Below are positions 1 through 7,211 of a stretch of 64,000 nucleotides of DNA, in pieces. A program made the translations under genes and the position numbers. Under the pieces are notes generated by a model, which searched no databases, had not been told where the DNA came from, and worked only from the letters and a program-made list of their open reading frames with translations. Position 1 is the stretch's first letter. Each line of letters opens with the position of its first letter. Origin of the DNA: Actinoallomurus liliacearum (GTDB taxonomy: Bacteria > Actinomycetota > Actinomycetes > Streptosporangiales > Streptosporangiaceae); contig NZ_BAABHJ010000027.1 in the NCBI RefSeq assembly GCF_039542035.1, positions 366,346 to 430,345 on the forward strand. The letters run 5' to 3'.

Positions 1-105
1 CGCGGCGTCGGTGATCACCTTCACGCCGGCCGCGTTGTAGCCCTGGACGTGGAACTGCTCCAGAGCCGCTTCGACGATCTCCTCGCGTACGCCTCGTCTG
101 CCCAT
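1..105 (-). CDS. TetR-family regulator, N-terminal fragment
   Basis: The first 35 residues of a TetR-type DNA-binding protein; the rest lies beyond the left edge. The fragment has the usual opening helix (REEIVEAALEQF) followed by GYNAAGVKVI, where the family helix-turn-helix begins. The ATG at 105 has a GGAGGTG Shine-Dalgarno about 7 nt upstream. It is divergent from the dehydrogenase at 234, and the 128-bp gap holds two copies of one operator-like sequence. Family knowledge and this layout suggest it represses itself and the dehydrogenase until a small ligand binds. The ligand domain is not visible, so the inducer is unknown. Confidence 0.85.
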   Translation of the reverse strand, partial: MGRRGVREEIVEAALEQFHVQGYNAAGVKVITDAA

Positions 106-124
106 CCCGGCCACCTCCGCAGCC

Positions 125-141
125 AATATGGCCGGTCGTCT
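125..141. promoter_or_regulatory. putative TetR operator, copy 1
   Basis: AATATGGCCGGTCGTCT is, in reverse complement, nearly identical to the site at 182-198 (one mismatch in 17). It lies 20 bp upstream of the regulator start, where its promoter should be, so binding would autoregulate. The core GGCCGGTC is a slightly imperfect palindrome. Confidence 0.6.
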
Positions 142-169
142 CGCGCCTGTCAACCGAGGTGGGACGCGT

Positions 170-198
170 TTGACACAGCTAAGACGACCGGTCATATT
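170..198 (+). promoter_or_regulatory. promoter of the SDR gene
   Basis: TTGACA at 170-175 matches the -35 consensus exactly. After 17 bp, CATATT at 193-198 is a four-of-six -10 match. The spacer is largely covered by the second operator copy, a classic repressor position. Confidence 0.55.
182..198. promoter_or_regulatory. putative TetR operator, copy 2
   Basis: AGACGACCGGTCATATT has a perfect GACCGGTC core within the near-palindrome ACGACCGGTCAT. It overlaps the -35/-10 spacer and -10 of the dehydrogenase promoter. With the copy at 125-141 it forms a 17-bp inverted repeat with a 40-bp loop. Confidence 0.6.
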
Positions 199-233
199 TA
201 TCGCATCGGAGAACGACCTGGAAGGAGAAGACC

Positions 234-914
234 ATGAAGATCGAGGGTTCGGTCGCGGTGGTGACCGGGGGAAACCGGGGGTTCGGCCGGGAGCTGGTCG
301 GCCGGCTCATCGAGCGCGGGGCCAAGGTCTACGCCGCCGCCCGGCGGCCCGAGACGGTGGACGTGCCCGGCGCCGTGCCGTTGCGGCTGGACATCACCGA
401 TCCGGCGTCGATACGGGAGGCGGCCCGCGTGGCGACGGACGCGACACTGCTGATCAACAACGCCGGCATCTCGACCGGAACGTCCCTGCTCGACGGCGAC
501 CTCCAGGACGTCAGGCGCGAGATGGAGACGCACTATCTCGGCACGCTGGCCGTGACCCGGGCGTTCGCGCCGATCATCGAGGCCAACGGCGGAGGCGCCA
601 TCCTGAACGTCCTGTCCGTGCTCTCCTGGTGGCACGCCCCGTCCACCGGCGCGTACTCCGCGGCCAAGGCCGCCGAGTGGGCGATGACCAACGCGGTGCG
701 CCAGGAGCTGCGCCCCAAGGGGATCCACGTCGCGGGACTGCACGTCGGTTATATGGACACCGACATGACCTCGAACATCACGGCTCCGAAGTCCGATCCG
801 GCGGCGATCGCCGAGGTCGCGCTCGACGGGCTCGCCGAGGACGCCGCGGAGATCATCGCCGACGAGGTGAGCCGGAACGTCAAGCAGAACCTGGCCGCGC
901 CCATCGTGGCCTGA
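234..914 (+). CDS. short-chain dehydrogenase/reductase (SDR)
   Basis: A 226-residue NAD(P)-dependent oxidoreductase with a single Rossmann domain. Visible classical SDR motifs are the cofactor loop TGGNRGFG (11-18), NNAG (75-78), a catalytic serine near 128 and the YSAAK pair Tyr141/Lys145. The protein is slightly shorter than the usual 250 residues because the C-terminal substrate loop is brief. The ATG follows a GAAGGAG Shine-Dalgarno. The divergent TetR gene and two operators suggest induction by its substrate or a related xenobiotic, but the substrate cannot be read from the sequence. Confidence 0.9.
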   Translation: MKIEGSVAVVTGGNRGFGRELVGRLIERGAKVYAAARRPETVDVPGAVPLRLDITDPASIREAARVATDATLLINNAGISTGTSLLDGDLQDVRREMETHYLGTLAVTRAFAPIIEANGGGAILNVLSVLSWWHAPSTGAYSAAKAAEWAMTNAVRQELRPKGIHVAGLHVGYMDTDMTSNITAPKSDPAAIAEVALDGLAEDAAEIIADEVSRNVKQNLAAPIVA

Positions 915-1006
915 GGCGGCTTCGGGACGCCCTTCGCCGGTTGACCCGGCGGCACTCCCCCGCGATCATGCCGACTTCGGATATCGGCGGTACGTCTGGA
1001 GGAGCC

Positions 1007-1492
1007 ATGACCGTTCATGTGTGCTCGTTGAAGTTCGACGCCGACCGTGACGGCGGCCCGCAGTCCGTCCCGGCCGGCGACTCGTACCACGTCGTCCGCT
1101 TTCCGTACGGAGCGGCCGAGTCGTACGACGCCGACAACATGCACGCGCTGACGCGGAACGGCGCCGACCATCCCTTCCCGTCCGATGCGGCGAGCGGGCT
1201 GATCTGGCCGGCGCATGAGGCGTGGGGCCGTCTCTACGCGATGATCCAGTGGGAGACCGCGTCCGGCGGCGCGGCGACGGAGTTCCGCGACCAGTTCGTC
1301 CGCGACCCCCTCGGAACGGCGGACACCACCTGCACGGAGCACCGGCCGTCCTCGCCAGGGATGCAGTGCTTCGCGAAGACCTGGGCGATCTTCGTGCATC
1401 CGGACGTGCCGCTCGGGCTGCGCGTCGCCCACAACGCCGACCGGCCGCTGGACCTCGTGATCGCCGAGTTCAAGCTGGAGTACGACGCCTGA
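1007..1492 (+). CDS. conserved hypothetical protein, 161 aa
   Basis: I do not recognise this family. The start at 1007 is set by GGAGGAG five bases upstream, and codon use is typical of the genome (G/C third positions). The soluble protein has no signal peptide or membrane segment and is rich in aromatic and acidic residues. Two cysteines lie close together (TCTEH and MQCFA). It starts about 90 bp after the dehydrogenase in the same direction, so they may share a transcript. It could be a small beta-rich fold, but no catalytic motif is evident. Confidence 0.7.
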   Translation: MTVHVCSLKFDADRDGGPQSVPAGDSYHVVRFPYGAAESYDADNMHALTRNGADHPFPSDAASGLIWPAHEAWGRLYAMIQWETASGGAATEFRDQFVRDPLGTADTTCTEHRPSSPGMQCFAKTWAIFVHPDVPLGLRVAHNADRPLDLVIAEFKLEYDA

Positions 1493-1560
1493 CGGAACGG
1501 CGAGGGGCGCTCCCGACGGTCAAGAGATGATCAAGGAATCGCCAAGACGGCAAAGTGCGC

Positions 1561-1566
1561 TATAAC
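1561..1566 (+). promoter_or_regulatory. possible -10 box for the protease gene
   Basis: TATAAC stands out in a 159-bp gap between the hypothetical gene and the protease. No good -35 is seen 16-18 bp upstream. It would give a leader of roughly 80 nt. Confidence 0.3.
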
Positions 1567-1651
1567 TGCCGAGCGTCATCGCATCGGCCCGCCGTTTCCT
1601 GCTGACCCCCGCTGCGGCCGAGCCTCTCCCCCCCAACCGCAGAGACTCGAA

Positions 1652-2581
1652 TTGCACACCAATAGAAGAATCGTCCTCACCGTGTCGGCCTGCACGGTCG
1701 TCGCGATCGGCTGCGGCCTCGCATTCCGGAGCGGAGGCCACTCGTCGGCGACGGCGGTGGCTCAGAACGTGTCGGCCGGTGGCACCCGGGAAACCGCGTC
1801 CTACTGGACGGCCGCGCGAATGAAGGCAGCCACTCCGCTGGACCGGCGAAAGCCGTCACAGGCGCCGTTCCAGACCAGCACCGCGATTCCGCGCGCGGCG
1901 ACGTTCACCGGGATTCCCACGGTGGGCAGGCTGTTCTCGCATAGTAAAACGGGCGACCATTACTGCACCGCGAGTGTCGTCTACAGCACGAAGCACAACC
2001 TCGCCCTCACCGCCGCGCATTGCATCTACAGTTACAACTCGAGCACCAAGACGGGCTACTACCGGGACAAGGTCGCCTTCGTCCCGCAGTACGACGCGGG
2101 CAACGCGCCCTACGGCGTCTGGGCCGCCAAGTCCCTCCTCGTGCACAGCGGTTGGAAGGCGCGCGCCGATCCGGACCTCGATTTCGGGTTCGTGACCCTC
2201 GCCAAGGACCCGACGAGCGGAAAGAACGTCGCGGACCTCACCGGGTCGAACCGCCTGACCCCGAACACGGCGCTTCCCGAGACCGTGCACGTCGTCGGGT
2301 ACCCGGCGAGCGGAACGTCGTCGAACGACCGGGCGGTCCAGTGCGACACGACGGCGATCCACCGCTTCAAGTACCAACTCGCCTTCGACTGCGACGGATT
2401 CACCGGCGGCACGAGCGGCAGCCCCTGGCTCTGGAAGTACGACCCGGTGAAGCGGCAGGGCAAGGTCATCGGCGTCCTCGGCGGCTATCACTTGGGCGGG
2501 GACTCATCCCGGCGGTCGTACTCGTCGCTGCTGGACAAGGACATCGCCGGCCTGCGCGACCAGGCGGAGCGGGCAGGCTGA
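1652..2581 (+). CDS. secreted trypsin-like serine protease (V8/S1B-like)
   Basis: A 309-residue protein with a TTG start (MHTNRR), a hydrophobic signal or anchor segment at about 7-24, then a chymotrypsin-fold protease domain. The catalytic triad is readable: His123 in LTAAHC, an Asp in DPDLDFG (173-177) and Ser255 in GGTSGSPW. The SGS rather than SGG around the serine is typical of V8/glutamyl-endopeptidase relatives. Residues 40-85 look like a propeptide. It should act outside the cytoplasmic membrane. A membrane kinase follows 117 bp downstream, then a NACHT operon, so it may belong to an envelope-facing signalling locus. That link is inferred from position only. Confidence 0.88.
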   Translation: MHTNRRIVLTVSACTVVAIGCGLAFRSGGHSSATAVAQNVSAGGTRETASYWTAARMKAATPLDRRKPSQAPFQTSTAIPRAATFTGIPTVGRLFSHSKTGDHYCTASVVYSTKHNLALTAAHCIYSYNSSTKTGYYRDKVAFVPQYDAGNAPYGVWAAKSLLVHSGWKARADPDLDFGFVTLAKDPTSGKNVADLTGSNRLTPNTALPETVHVVGYPASGTSSNDRAVQCDTTAIHRFKYQLAFDCDGFTGGTSGSPWLWKYDPVKRQGKVIGVLGGYHLGGDSSRRSYSSLLDKDIAGLRDQAERAG

Positions 2582-2593
2582 AGCCGACCACTC

Positions 2594-2641
2594 GTGGACA
2601 ACTTCGCGGCTGAATTGTCCACGGACCGGCGAATGGACAAT
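2594..2641. repeat. inverted plus direct repeat between protease and kinase
   Basis: GTGGACAA (2594-2601) and its complement TTGTCCAC (2615-2622) form an 8-bp stem with a 13-nt loop starting 12 bp after the protease stop. A third copy, TGGACAA, is at 2634-2640. No T-run follows, so an operator or processing site is as likely as a terminator. Confidence 0.5.
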
Positions 2642-2698
2642 CAGCGCGGTACGAAGGGCAGGTCAGGCGCTTCCGAAAAGCTCAGGAGAGTGGACGTC

Positions 2699-4339
2699 TT
2701 GCCCAGATTCGCGCCCCTCGACCTCGACGATCCGCGCACCGTCGCCGGGTACGTACTGCACGCTCGCCTCGGCGGCGGTGGGATGGGACAGGTCTACCTC
2801 TCGTTCAGCCCCGGCGGACGAGCGGTCGCGGTGAAGGTGGTCCGGCCCGAGTTGGCCGACGATCCCGAGTTCCGCCGCCGGTTCCGCCGGGAGGTCGAGG
2901 TCGCGCAACAGGTGCACGGCCCATGGACCGCTCCGGTACTGGACGCCGACGCGGACGCGGCGCGCCCCTGGCTCGCCACCGCCTACATCGCCGGACCGAC
3001 GTTGCAGGAGACGGTCCTGCGGCACGGCCGGCTGCCGCAACCGGTCGTCGCGCGGCTGCTCGCCGGCTGTGCCGAGGCACTGGCCAGTGTGCATGCGGCC
3101 GGCCTGGTGCACCGGGATTTCAAGCCCGGGAACGTCCTGCTCGCCGAGGACGGCCCCCGGGTCATCGACTTCGGTATCGCGCGCGCCGCGGACGCGAGCA
3201 CCCTGACCCGCTCCGGTCTGATGATCGGCACTCCCGCGTTCATGGCTCCCGAGCAGGTCGCGGGACGCGAGGTCACCCCGGCCGCCGATGTGTTCGCCCT
3301 CGCGCTCACCGCCTACTACGCCGCCACCGGAGAGAGCGCGTTCGGCGATGGCAACGCGGCCGCCCTGGCGTACCGGATCGTCCACGAGGACCCGGAAGTG
3401 CACGCCTGCCCGCCGGATCTGCGTCCGCTGCTGACCCGGTGCCTGGCCAAGGACCCGGTCCGCCGTCCGGCCACCGCCGAGGTCATCGAACAGGCCCGCG
3501 CGTTCGCGCCGGAGGAGCGGTTGGAGGCGGGCTCCTGGCTGCCCTCCCCGATCGCCATCACCTTGGCGGGGTACCGTCCGGACACACCGCCGCAGGCCCC
3601 TCCGCCCCGATCCACCACAGCGCCGGACGACGACCAGACGGCGACCGCGCCCTCCGTCCCCGCGTCCGCCTCCCGCCCGGCTGCGCCGATCGCTCCCGAC
3701 GCGACCCTCGGCACGCTCCGACGGGAGGGCACGCCGGGCAGGCCGGTACTGATCGCGGCCGCCGTCGGGATCGCGGTCTTCGCCGTCGGCGTGATCACTC
3801 TGGTCACGCTGCCGAAAGTGCACTCCCGTAACGCGACGAAGACCCAGGGCCCACCGGCCGGCCAAGCCGCCGCCCAGACGCCGGGCACCGCGGGACGGCC
3901 CACACCGCCGTCATCGTCTCCCACGCCTTACGGCGGGCGGTTCGTTCCGGAGTACAAGGACGTCTCGTTCTCCCTCCCCGGCCACGGGGGCATTTCCGGG
4001 GTGTACTTCACCGACAAGGGCCCCAAGGTCACTACGGACACCGTCGAGACGGACGGGTCCGACCTGCAGTACTTCACGGTCAGCGATCCAGAACTCAGGC
4101 TTCGGTACGCCAGCGTCGAGATGGCGCCGAGCACCGGTCCGGCGGACGCCGGCGCATGCCAGGACGCCGTCGACCGCGATCCGATCGGCGGGTCCGTCAG
4201 CTACCCCAGCCTCAAGGTCGGGGCGGCCTTCTGCCTGATCAACACCATGAGCGACCAGCTCGCGTACATCCGCCTCACCGGCAGGCGCGAAGACCGCCTG
4301 ACCTGGAGCGCCACCGGCTGGCTGACACAGTCCGGCTAG
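2699..4339 (+). CDS. transmembrane serine/threonine protein kinase (PknB type)
   Basis: A 546-residue receptor kinase. Residues 18-270 form the kinase: glycine loop GGGGMG (25-30), Lys46, catalytic loop HRDFKPGN (138-145), DFG (157-159) and APE (183-185). A Pro/Thr-rich juxtamembrane linker leads to one membrane helix at about 350-371. A 175-residue extracytoplasmic domain follows with two cysteines (487, 512) that may pair; it has no PASTA repeats and I do not recognise it. The TTG at 2699 was chosen because AGGAG precedes it and the kinase fold starts 17 residues later; an upstream GTG at 2594 would add an unstructured tail. It lies between the protease and the NACHT operon. Confidence 0.9.
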   Translation: MPRFAPLDLDDPRTVAGYVLHARLGGGGMGQVYLSFSPGGRAVAVKVVRPELADDPEFRRRFRREVEVAQQVHGPWTAPVLDADADAARPWLATAYIAGPTLQETVLRHGRLPQPVVARLLAGCAEALASVHAAGLVHRDFKPGNVLLAEDGPRVIDFGIARAADASTLTRSGLMIGTPAFMAPEQVAGREVTPAADVFALALTAYYAATGESAFGDGNAAALAYRIVHEDPEVHACPPDLRPLLTRCLAKDPVRRPATAEVIEQARAFAPEERLEAGSWLPSPIAITLAGYRPDTPPQAPPPRSTTAPDDDQTATAPSVPASASRPAAPIAPDATLGTLRREGTPGRPVLIAAAVGIAVFAVGVITLVTLPKVHSRNATKTQGPPAGQAAAQTPGTAGRPTPPSSSPTPYGGRFVPEYKDVSFSLPGHGGISGVYFTDKGPKVTTDTVETDGSDLQYFTVSDPELRLRYASVEMAPSTGPADAGACQDAVDRDPIGGSVSYPSLKVGAAFCLINTMSDQLAYIRLTGRREDRLTWSATGWLTQSG

Positions 4340-4420
4340 CCGGCCGCCGACGCGACGTCCGCGAGCACGTCTGCGAGCGGCAGAACCACTGCCGCCTGGG
4401 CCACACTTTCCGAACAGCGT

Positions 4421-4438
4421 GGCGGACGCACGTCCGCC
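4421..4438 (+). terminator. hairpin after the kinase gene
   Basis: A perfect 8-bp inverted repeat (GGCGGACG / CGTCCGCC) lies 80 bp beyond the kinase stop and before the next start. No U-tract follows. It could end or attenuate the kinase transcript. Confidence 0.45.
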
Positions 4439-4469
4439 CTGCTGCAATAGGTTCCATCGATCGTCCCGA

Positions 4470-4475
4470 TATAGA
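4470..4475 (+). promoter_or_regulatory. possible -10 box of the NACHT operon
   Basis: TATAGA lies 22 bp upstream of the GTG at 4498. No convincing -35 is seen. If real, the small membrane gene and NACHT gene have their own promoter. Confidence 0.35.
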
Positions 4476-4497
4476 GGCCTTTAGGGGGAGCATTTAG

Positions 4498-4821
4498 GTG
4501 GTTTCGCGCCTTAAGCACTGGCTTGCCGGAGGGGCCGGCGTCGCGATGGCCGCCGCAGTGAACGTGACCACCGGGATGTTCACCCAGCACTGGGCCGCGC
4601 GATGGTTGGCTCCCACGATCGCGCTCGTCGTGGTCGGCGGTGGCCTGGAGGTGTTACTGCGGAGTTCCGACCGTCCTCCCGTCAGGCAGCGGGTCAGCCG
4701 GACCAAGGTCGGAGGTGGTGTGCGCCAGCGGATGTCCGGCGTGGGTGAGCAGTCCGTGATCGACTCCGAGATAGCCCGCGACCTGGATCAGTCGCAGGGC
4801 ACGAATGGCGATGCCGCGTAA
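4498..4821 (+). CDS. small two-helix membrane protein coupled to NACHT ATPase
   Basis: A 107-residue protein starting at GTG after AGGGGGA. Two hydrophobic segments (about 9-26 and 36-55) form a hairpin membrane anchor, followed by a basic stretch. The C-terminal part (76-100) has a repeat-like pattern, QSVIDSEIARDLDQSQ. It overlaps the next gene by 17 bp in another frame, so the two are probably translationally coupled. In many actinobacterial NACHT ATPases I recall, membrane helices and a similar Gln/Ile/Asp-Val repeat precede the ATPase in one polypeptide. Here that module seems to be a separate protein, perhaps a membrane-anchoring subunit. No enzyme motif is visible. Confidence 0.75.
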   Translation: MVSRLKHWLAGGAGVAMAAAVNVTTGMFTQHWAARWLAPTIALVVVGGGLEVLLRSSDRPPVRQRVSRTKVGGGVRQRMSGVGEQSVIDSEIARDLDQSQGTNGDAA

Positions 4822-7102
4822 CCGACGGCCGGTTCACGTCCACCAGACGGTCAGCGACGTGCATGTGGGCGGGGACGTCCACCAGGTCGTCAACGTGACG
4901 CTGGAAACGGAACTGGACACCGCGGCGGCCCTGCTGGCGGCGAGGGTCCGATCCGACCTGGAGACCGAGGTAGGGCGCCAGCAGCTCAGCCGGCCACACC
5001 CGATCGCCGTACGGTGGTCGCCCACCGGCCGGCCCGTCCAGGGCCCTGAGACGGTGGTCACCCGACAGCAGACACGGCCGGACGACGACGTCAACCAGAT
5101 CGCCGAGTTCGTCCGTGGCCTGCCACGGCGGCAGCTCGTGGTGCTGGGCGCGCCCGGATCGGGCAAGAGCGTGCTGGCGCTGCTTCTCGCCCGCGACCTG
5201 GCGCGCGACCTTGGATCGGGAGAGCCGGTGCCGGTGCTGCTGCCGTTGTCGTCCTGGCGGCCGGAGATCGGATTGCGCGCCTGGATGGCCGAGCGCATCC
5301 TGGCGCTTTGTCCCGATCTCGCGGCCGACCACGGCAGCGGCATGGCGCTGCGGCTGATCGGGCAGGGCCGGATCATGCCGGTGCTCGACGGCCTGGACGA
5401 GCTTCCGGCGTCGCTGCGCGCACGCGCCATCGAGGCCATCGACACGGACGTGGCGGACGGCGTGCCGCTGCTGGTGACGTGCCGCGGCACCGAGTATGAA
5501 CGCACCGTGCTCGCCAGCGGCCAGTACCTCACCCGCGCCGCCGTGGTGGAGCTGGAGCCGGTGGCGGCCGATATCGCGGAGGCCTTCCTGCGTGCGTCGT
5601 CCCCGCCGCAGAACGACCGCTGGAGGCCGGTCTGCGAACGGCTGCAGCGCGAACCGGACTCACCGCTGCGCCATGCTCTGTCCAACCCGCTGATGCTGTA
5701 TCTGGCGCGTACGGCCTACCGGGCGGAGGGCAAGGATCCGGGCGAGCTCCTGGACGAGACCGAGTTCGGCACCGCGGAGGCGATCGAGAGTCACCTGCTG
5801 AAGATCTACATACCGACCGTGTACGCGGAGAACGCCCGGCGCCGCTACGGGCCTCGCCAGGCCGGCCGATGGCTGGAATTCATCGCCCGCCAGATGCACG
5901 AGCGGGACACGGTCGACTTCACCTGGAGGCAGGTGTTCTTCCCGTTCATACTCTCGCCATTCCTCCTGGCCTGTGGGGGCGCCTTCTGCTGGTTCTTCTC
6001 GATGTTGTTCGGACGTGACGCGGGATTGCTGAGCCTTGTCCCCGCCGGTGTGGTGATCACCATCGCCGCGTTCCACGGTCCATGGTGGGACGGTTCCGGC
6101 TCGTCCGGTGATCCGAGGTCCGCGCTGCGCCGGCTCGCGATCGTGACCCTGGGAGCGAGTGCCCTCGGCGCCGTGTCGGTCTCCGTGAGCGTGACCTTCT
6201 GGCTGCATGCCATGGTGCGCGTCCCGCTGGGGGCTGCGGTGTATCCCGGGATCGTGGCCGGGCTGGGATTCGGTGGCACGATCCTGCTCGGCTCGAACTG
6301 GGGTTCCTACATGGTGTCGCACGGATGGTACGGCCTGACCCGTAGGCTGCCCTGGCGGCTCTGGACCTTCGTCGAGGACGCCCACCGGCTCGGTGTGCTG
6401 CGCATGGGCGGTTCGGCGTACCGCTTCCGGCACGTTCGCCTGATGGAGCAGTTGAGCGGAGCCACTCGATCGTCCGAGCAGCCGGACGACTCGGACGCCG
6501 ATGGCACGACGCGGCGGCGGCCCTGGGCGGACATGGTTTTCCCAACAATGGAACTCCTCTTTTTCATCGGACTGTTGATCATCGTGGTCGTTGCCCCCGC
6601 CATCATGATGGTGATGCCGGGGGGGTTCAGCGATCTGGAATATCGCTCTGGCGATCGACCCGCCGCGGTGAGCGGGACGATGTGTGACCCGGATAGAAAA
6701 CCGGGAGACCACCCAATCTGCACAGACCATTCCGTGATCACCTGGACGCTGCCCGCCCGCTCGGCCACCCACACGACCTTCGGCCCAAGCCACCGCATCG
6801 GCAATATGCACATGCCGGTCCGGGCCCTCTCCGGCAAGCTGAGGGCCAGTGGGTGCACTGGTGCATCGGTACAGGTCACGATGGTGGTGACGGGAGTACG
6901 GCTGCCGCCGTTCGTCATGGGTGCGGGAGAGAAGATCTCCCTCGGGGACCGGGCCAGGCTCCCCGAACACGCCCCCGACGCCGGACCCGTGGAGATCACC
7001 TTGCGCAGGCTGGATCAGCGGCCCTGCGCACTCCAGCTCGTTTGGGCCCGCTTTGGCACGATCCCCGATCTGTATGAGCACATCAGGCGGCGGCTGTCCT
7101 GA
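4805..7102 (+). CDS. membrane NACHT-domain NTPase (STAND) with extracytoplasmic C-terminal domain
   Basis: A 765-residue protein. Residues 10-32 hold the beta-repeat HQTVSDVHVGGDVHQVVNV. The NACHT core follows: Walker A GAPGSGKS (115-122), Walker B VLDGLDE (193-199) and sensor TCRGTEY (225-231). About four hydrophobic helices lie between 378 and 496, then a FRHVRLMEQL element (541-550) typical of actinobacterial NACHT-membrane proteins. Most homologues I recall end soon after that. This one adds a fifth helix (578-604) and about 160 residues, with four cysteines, probably outside the cell. STAND NTPases are ligand-triggered switches, some acting in phage defence; its own role is unknown. Start at ATG 4805 or 4811. 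Confidence 0.88.
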   Translation: MAMPRNRRPVHVHQTVSDVHVGGDVHQVVNVTLETELDTAAALLAARVRSDLETEVGRQQLSRPHPIAVRWSPTGRPVQGPETVVTRQQTRPDDDVNQIAEFVRGLPRRQLVVLGAPGSGKSVLALLLARDLARDLGSGEPVPVLLPLSSWRPEIGLRAWMAERILALCPDLAADHGSGMALRLIGQGRIMPVLDGLDELPASLRARAIEAIDTDVADGVPLLVTCRGTEYERTVLASGQYLTRAAVVELEPVAADIAEAFLRASSPPQNDRWRPVCERLQREPDSPLRHALSNPLMLYLARTAYRAEGKDPGELLDETEFGTAEAIESHLLKIYIPTVYAENARRRYGPRQAGRWLEFIARQMHERDTVDFTWRQVFFPFILSPFLLACGGAFCWFFSMLFGRDAGLLSLVPAGVVITIAAFHGPWWDGSGSSGDPRSALRRLAIVTLGASALGAVSVSVSVTFWLHAMVRVPLGAAVYPGIVAGLGFGGTILLGSNWGSYMVSHGWYGLTRRLPWRLWTFVEDAHRLGVLRMGGSAYRFRHVRLMEQLSGATRSSEQPDDSDADGTTRRRPWADMVFPTMELLFFIGLLIIVVVAPAIMMVMPGGFSDLEYRSGDRPAAVSGTMCDPDRKPGDHPICTDHSVITWTLPARSATHTTFGPSHRIGNMHMPVRALSGKLRASGCTGASVQVTMVVTGVRLPPFVMGAGEKISLGDRARLPEHAPDAGPVEITLRRLDQRPCALQLVWARFGTIPDLYEHIRRRLS

Positions 7103-7166
7103 CCGGTGCCGAGGCCGTCTGCGTGGACGATCCGGTCTTCGAACGACCAGCGGATCCACACAGCCC

Positions 7167-7194
7167 GCGCCGCCGGTTCGTGGGCCGGCGGCGC
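7167..7194. terminator. bidirectional hairpin between convergent genes
   Basis: A perfect 10-bp inverted repeat (GCGCCGCCGG / CCGGCGGCGC) with an 8-nt loop sits in the 109-bp gap between the NACHT stop and the convergent glycosidase stop. There is no strong U-tract, as is common in actinobacteria. Confidence 0.65.
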
Positions 7195-7211
7195 AGAGGC
7201 CGCGCACGATG

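Noticed and set aside
128..1492. A single 454-codon + strand gene covering the SDR region
   Set aside because: Its first two-thirds is out of frame with the clear SDR and reads as Arg/Gly-rich shadow; only the part from 1007 has a ribosome site and protein-like composition.
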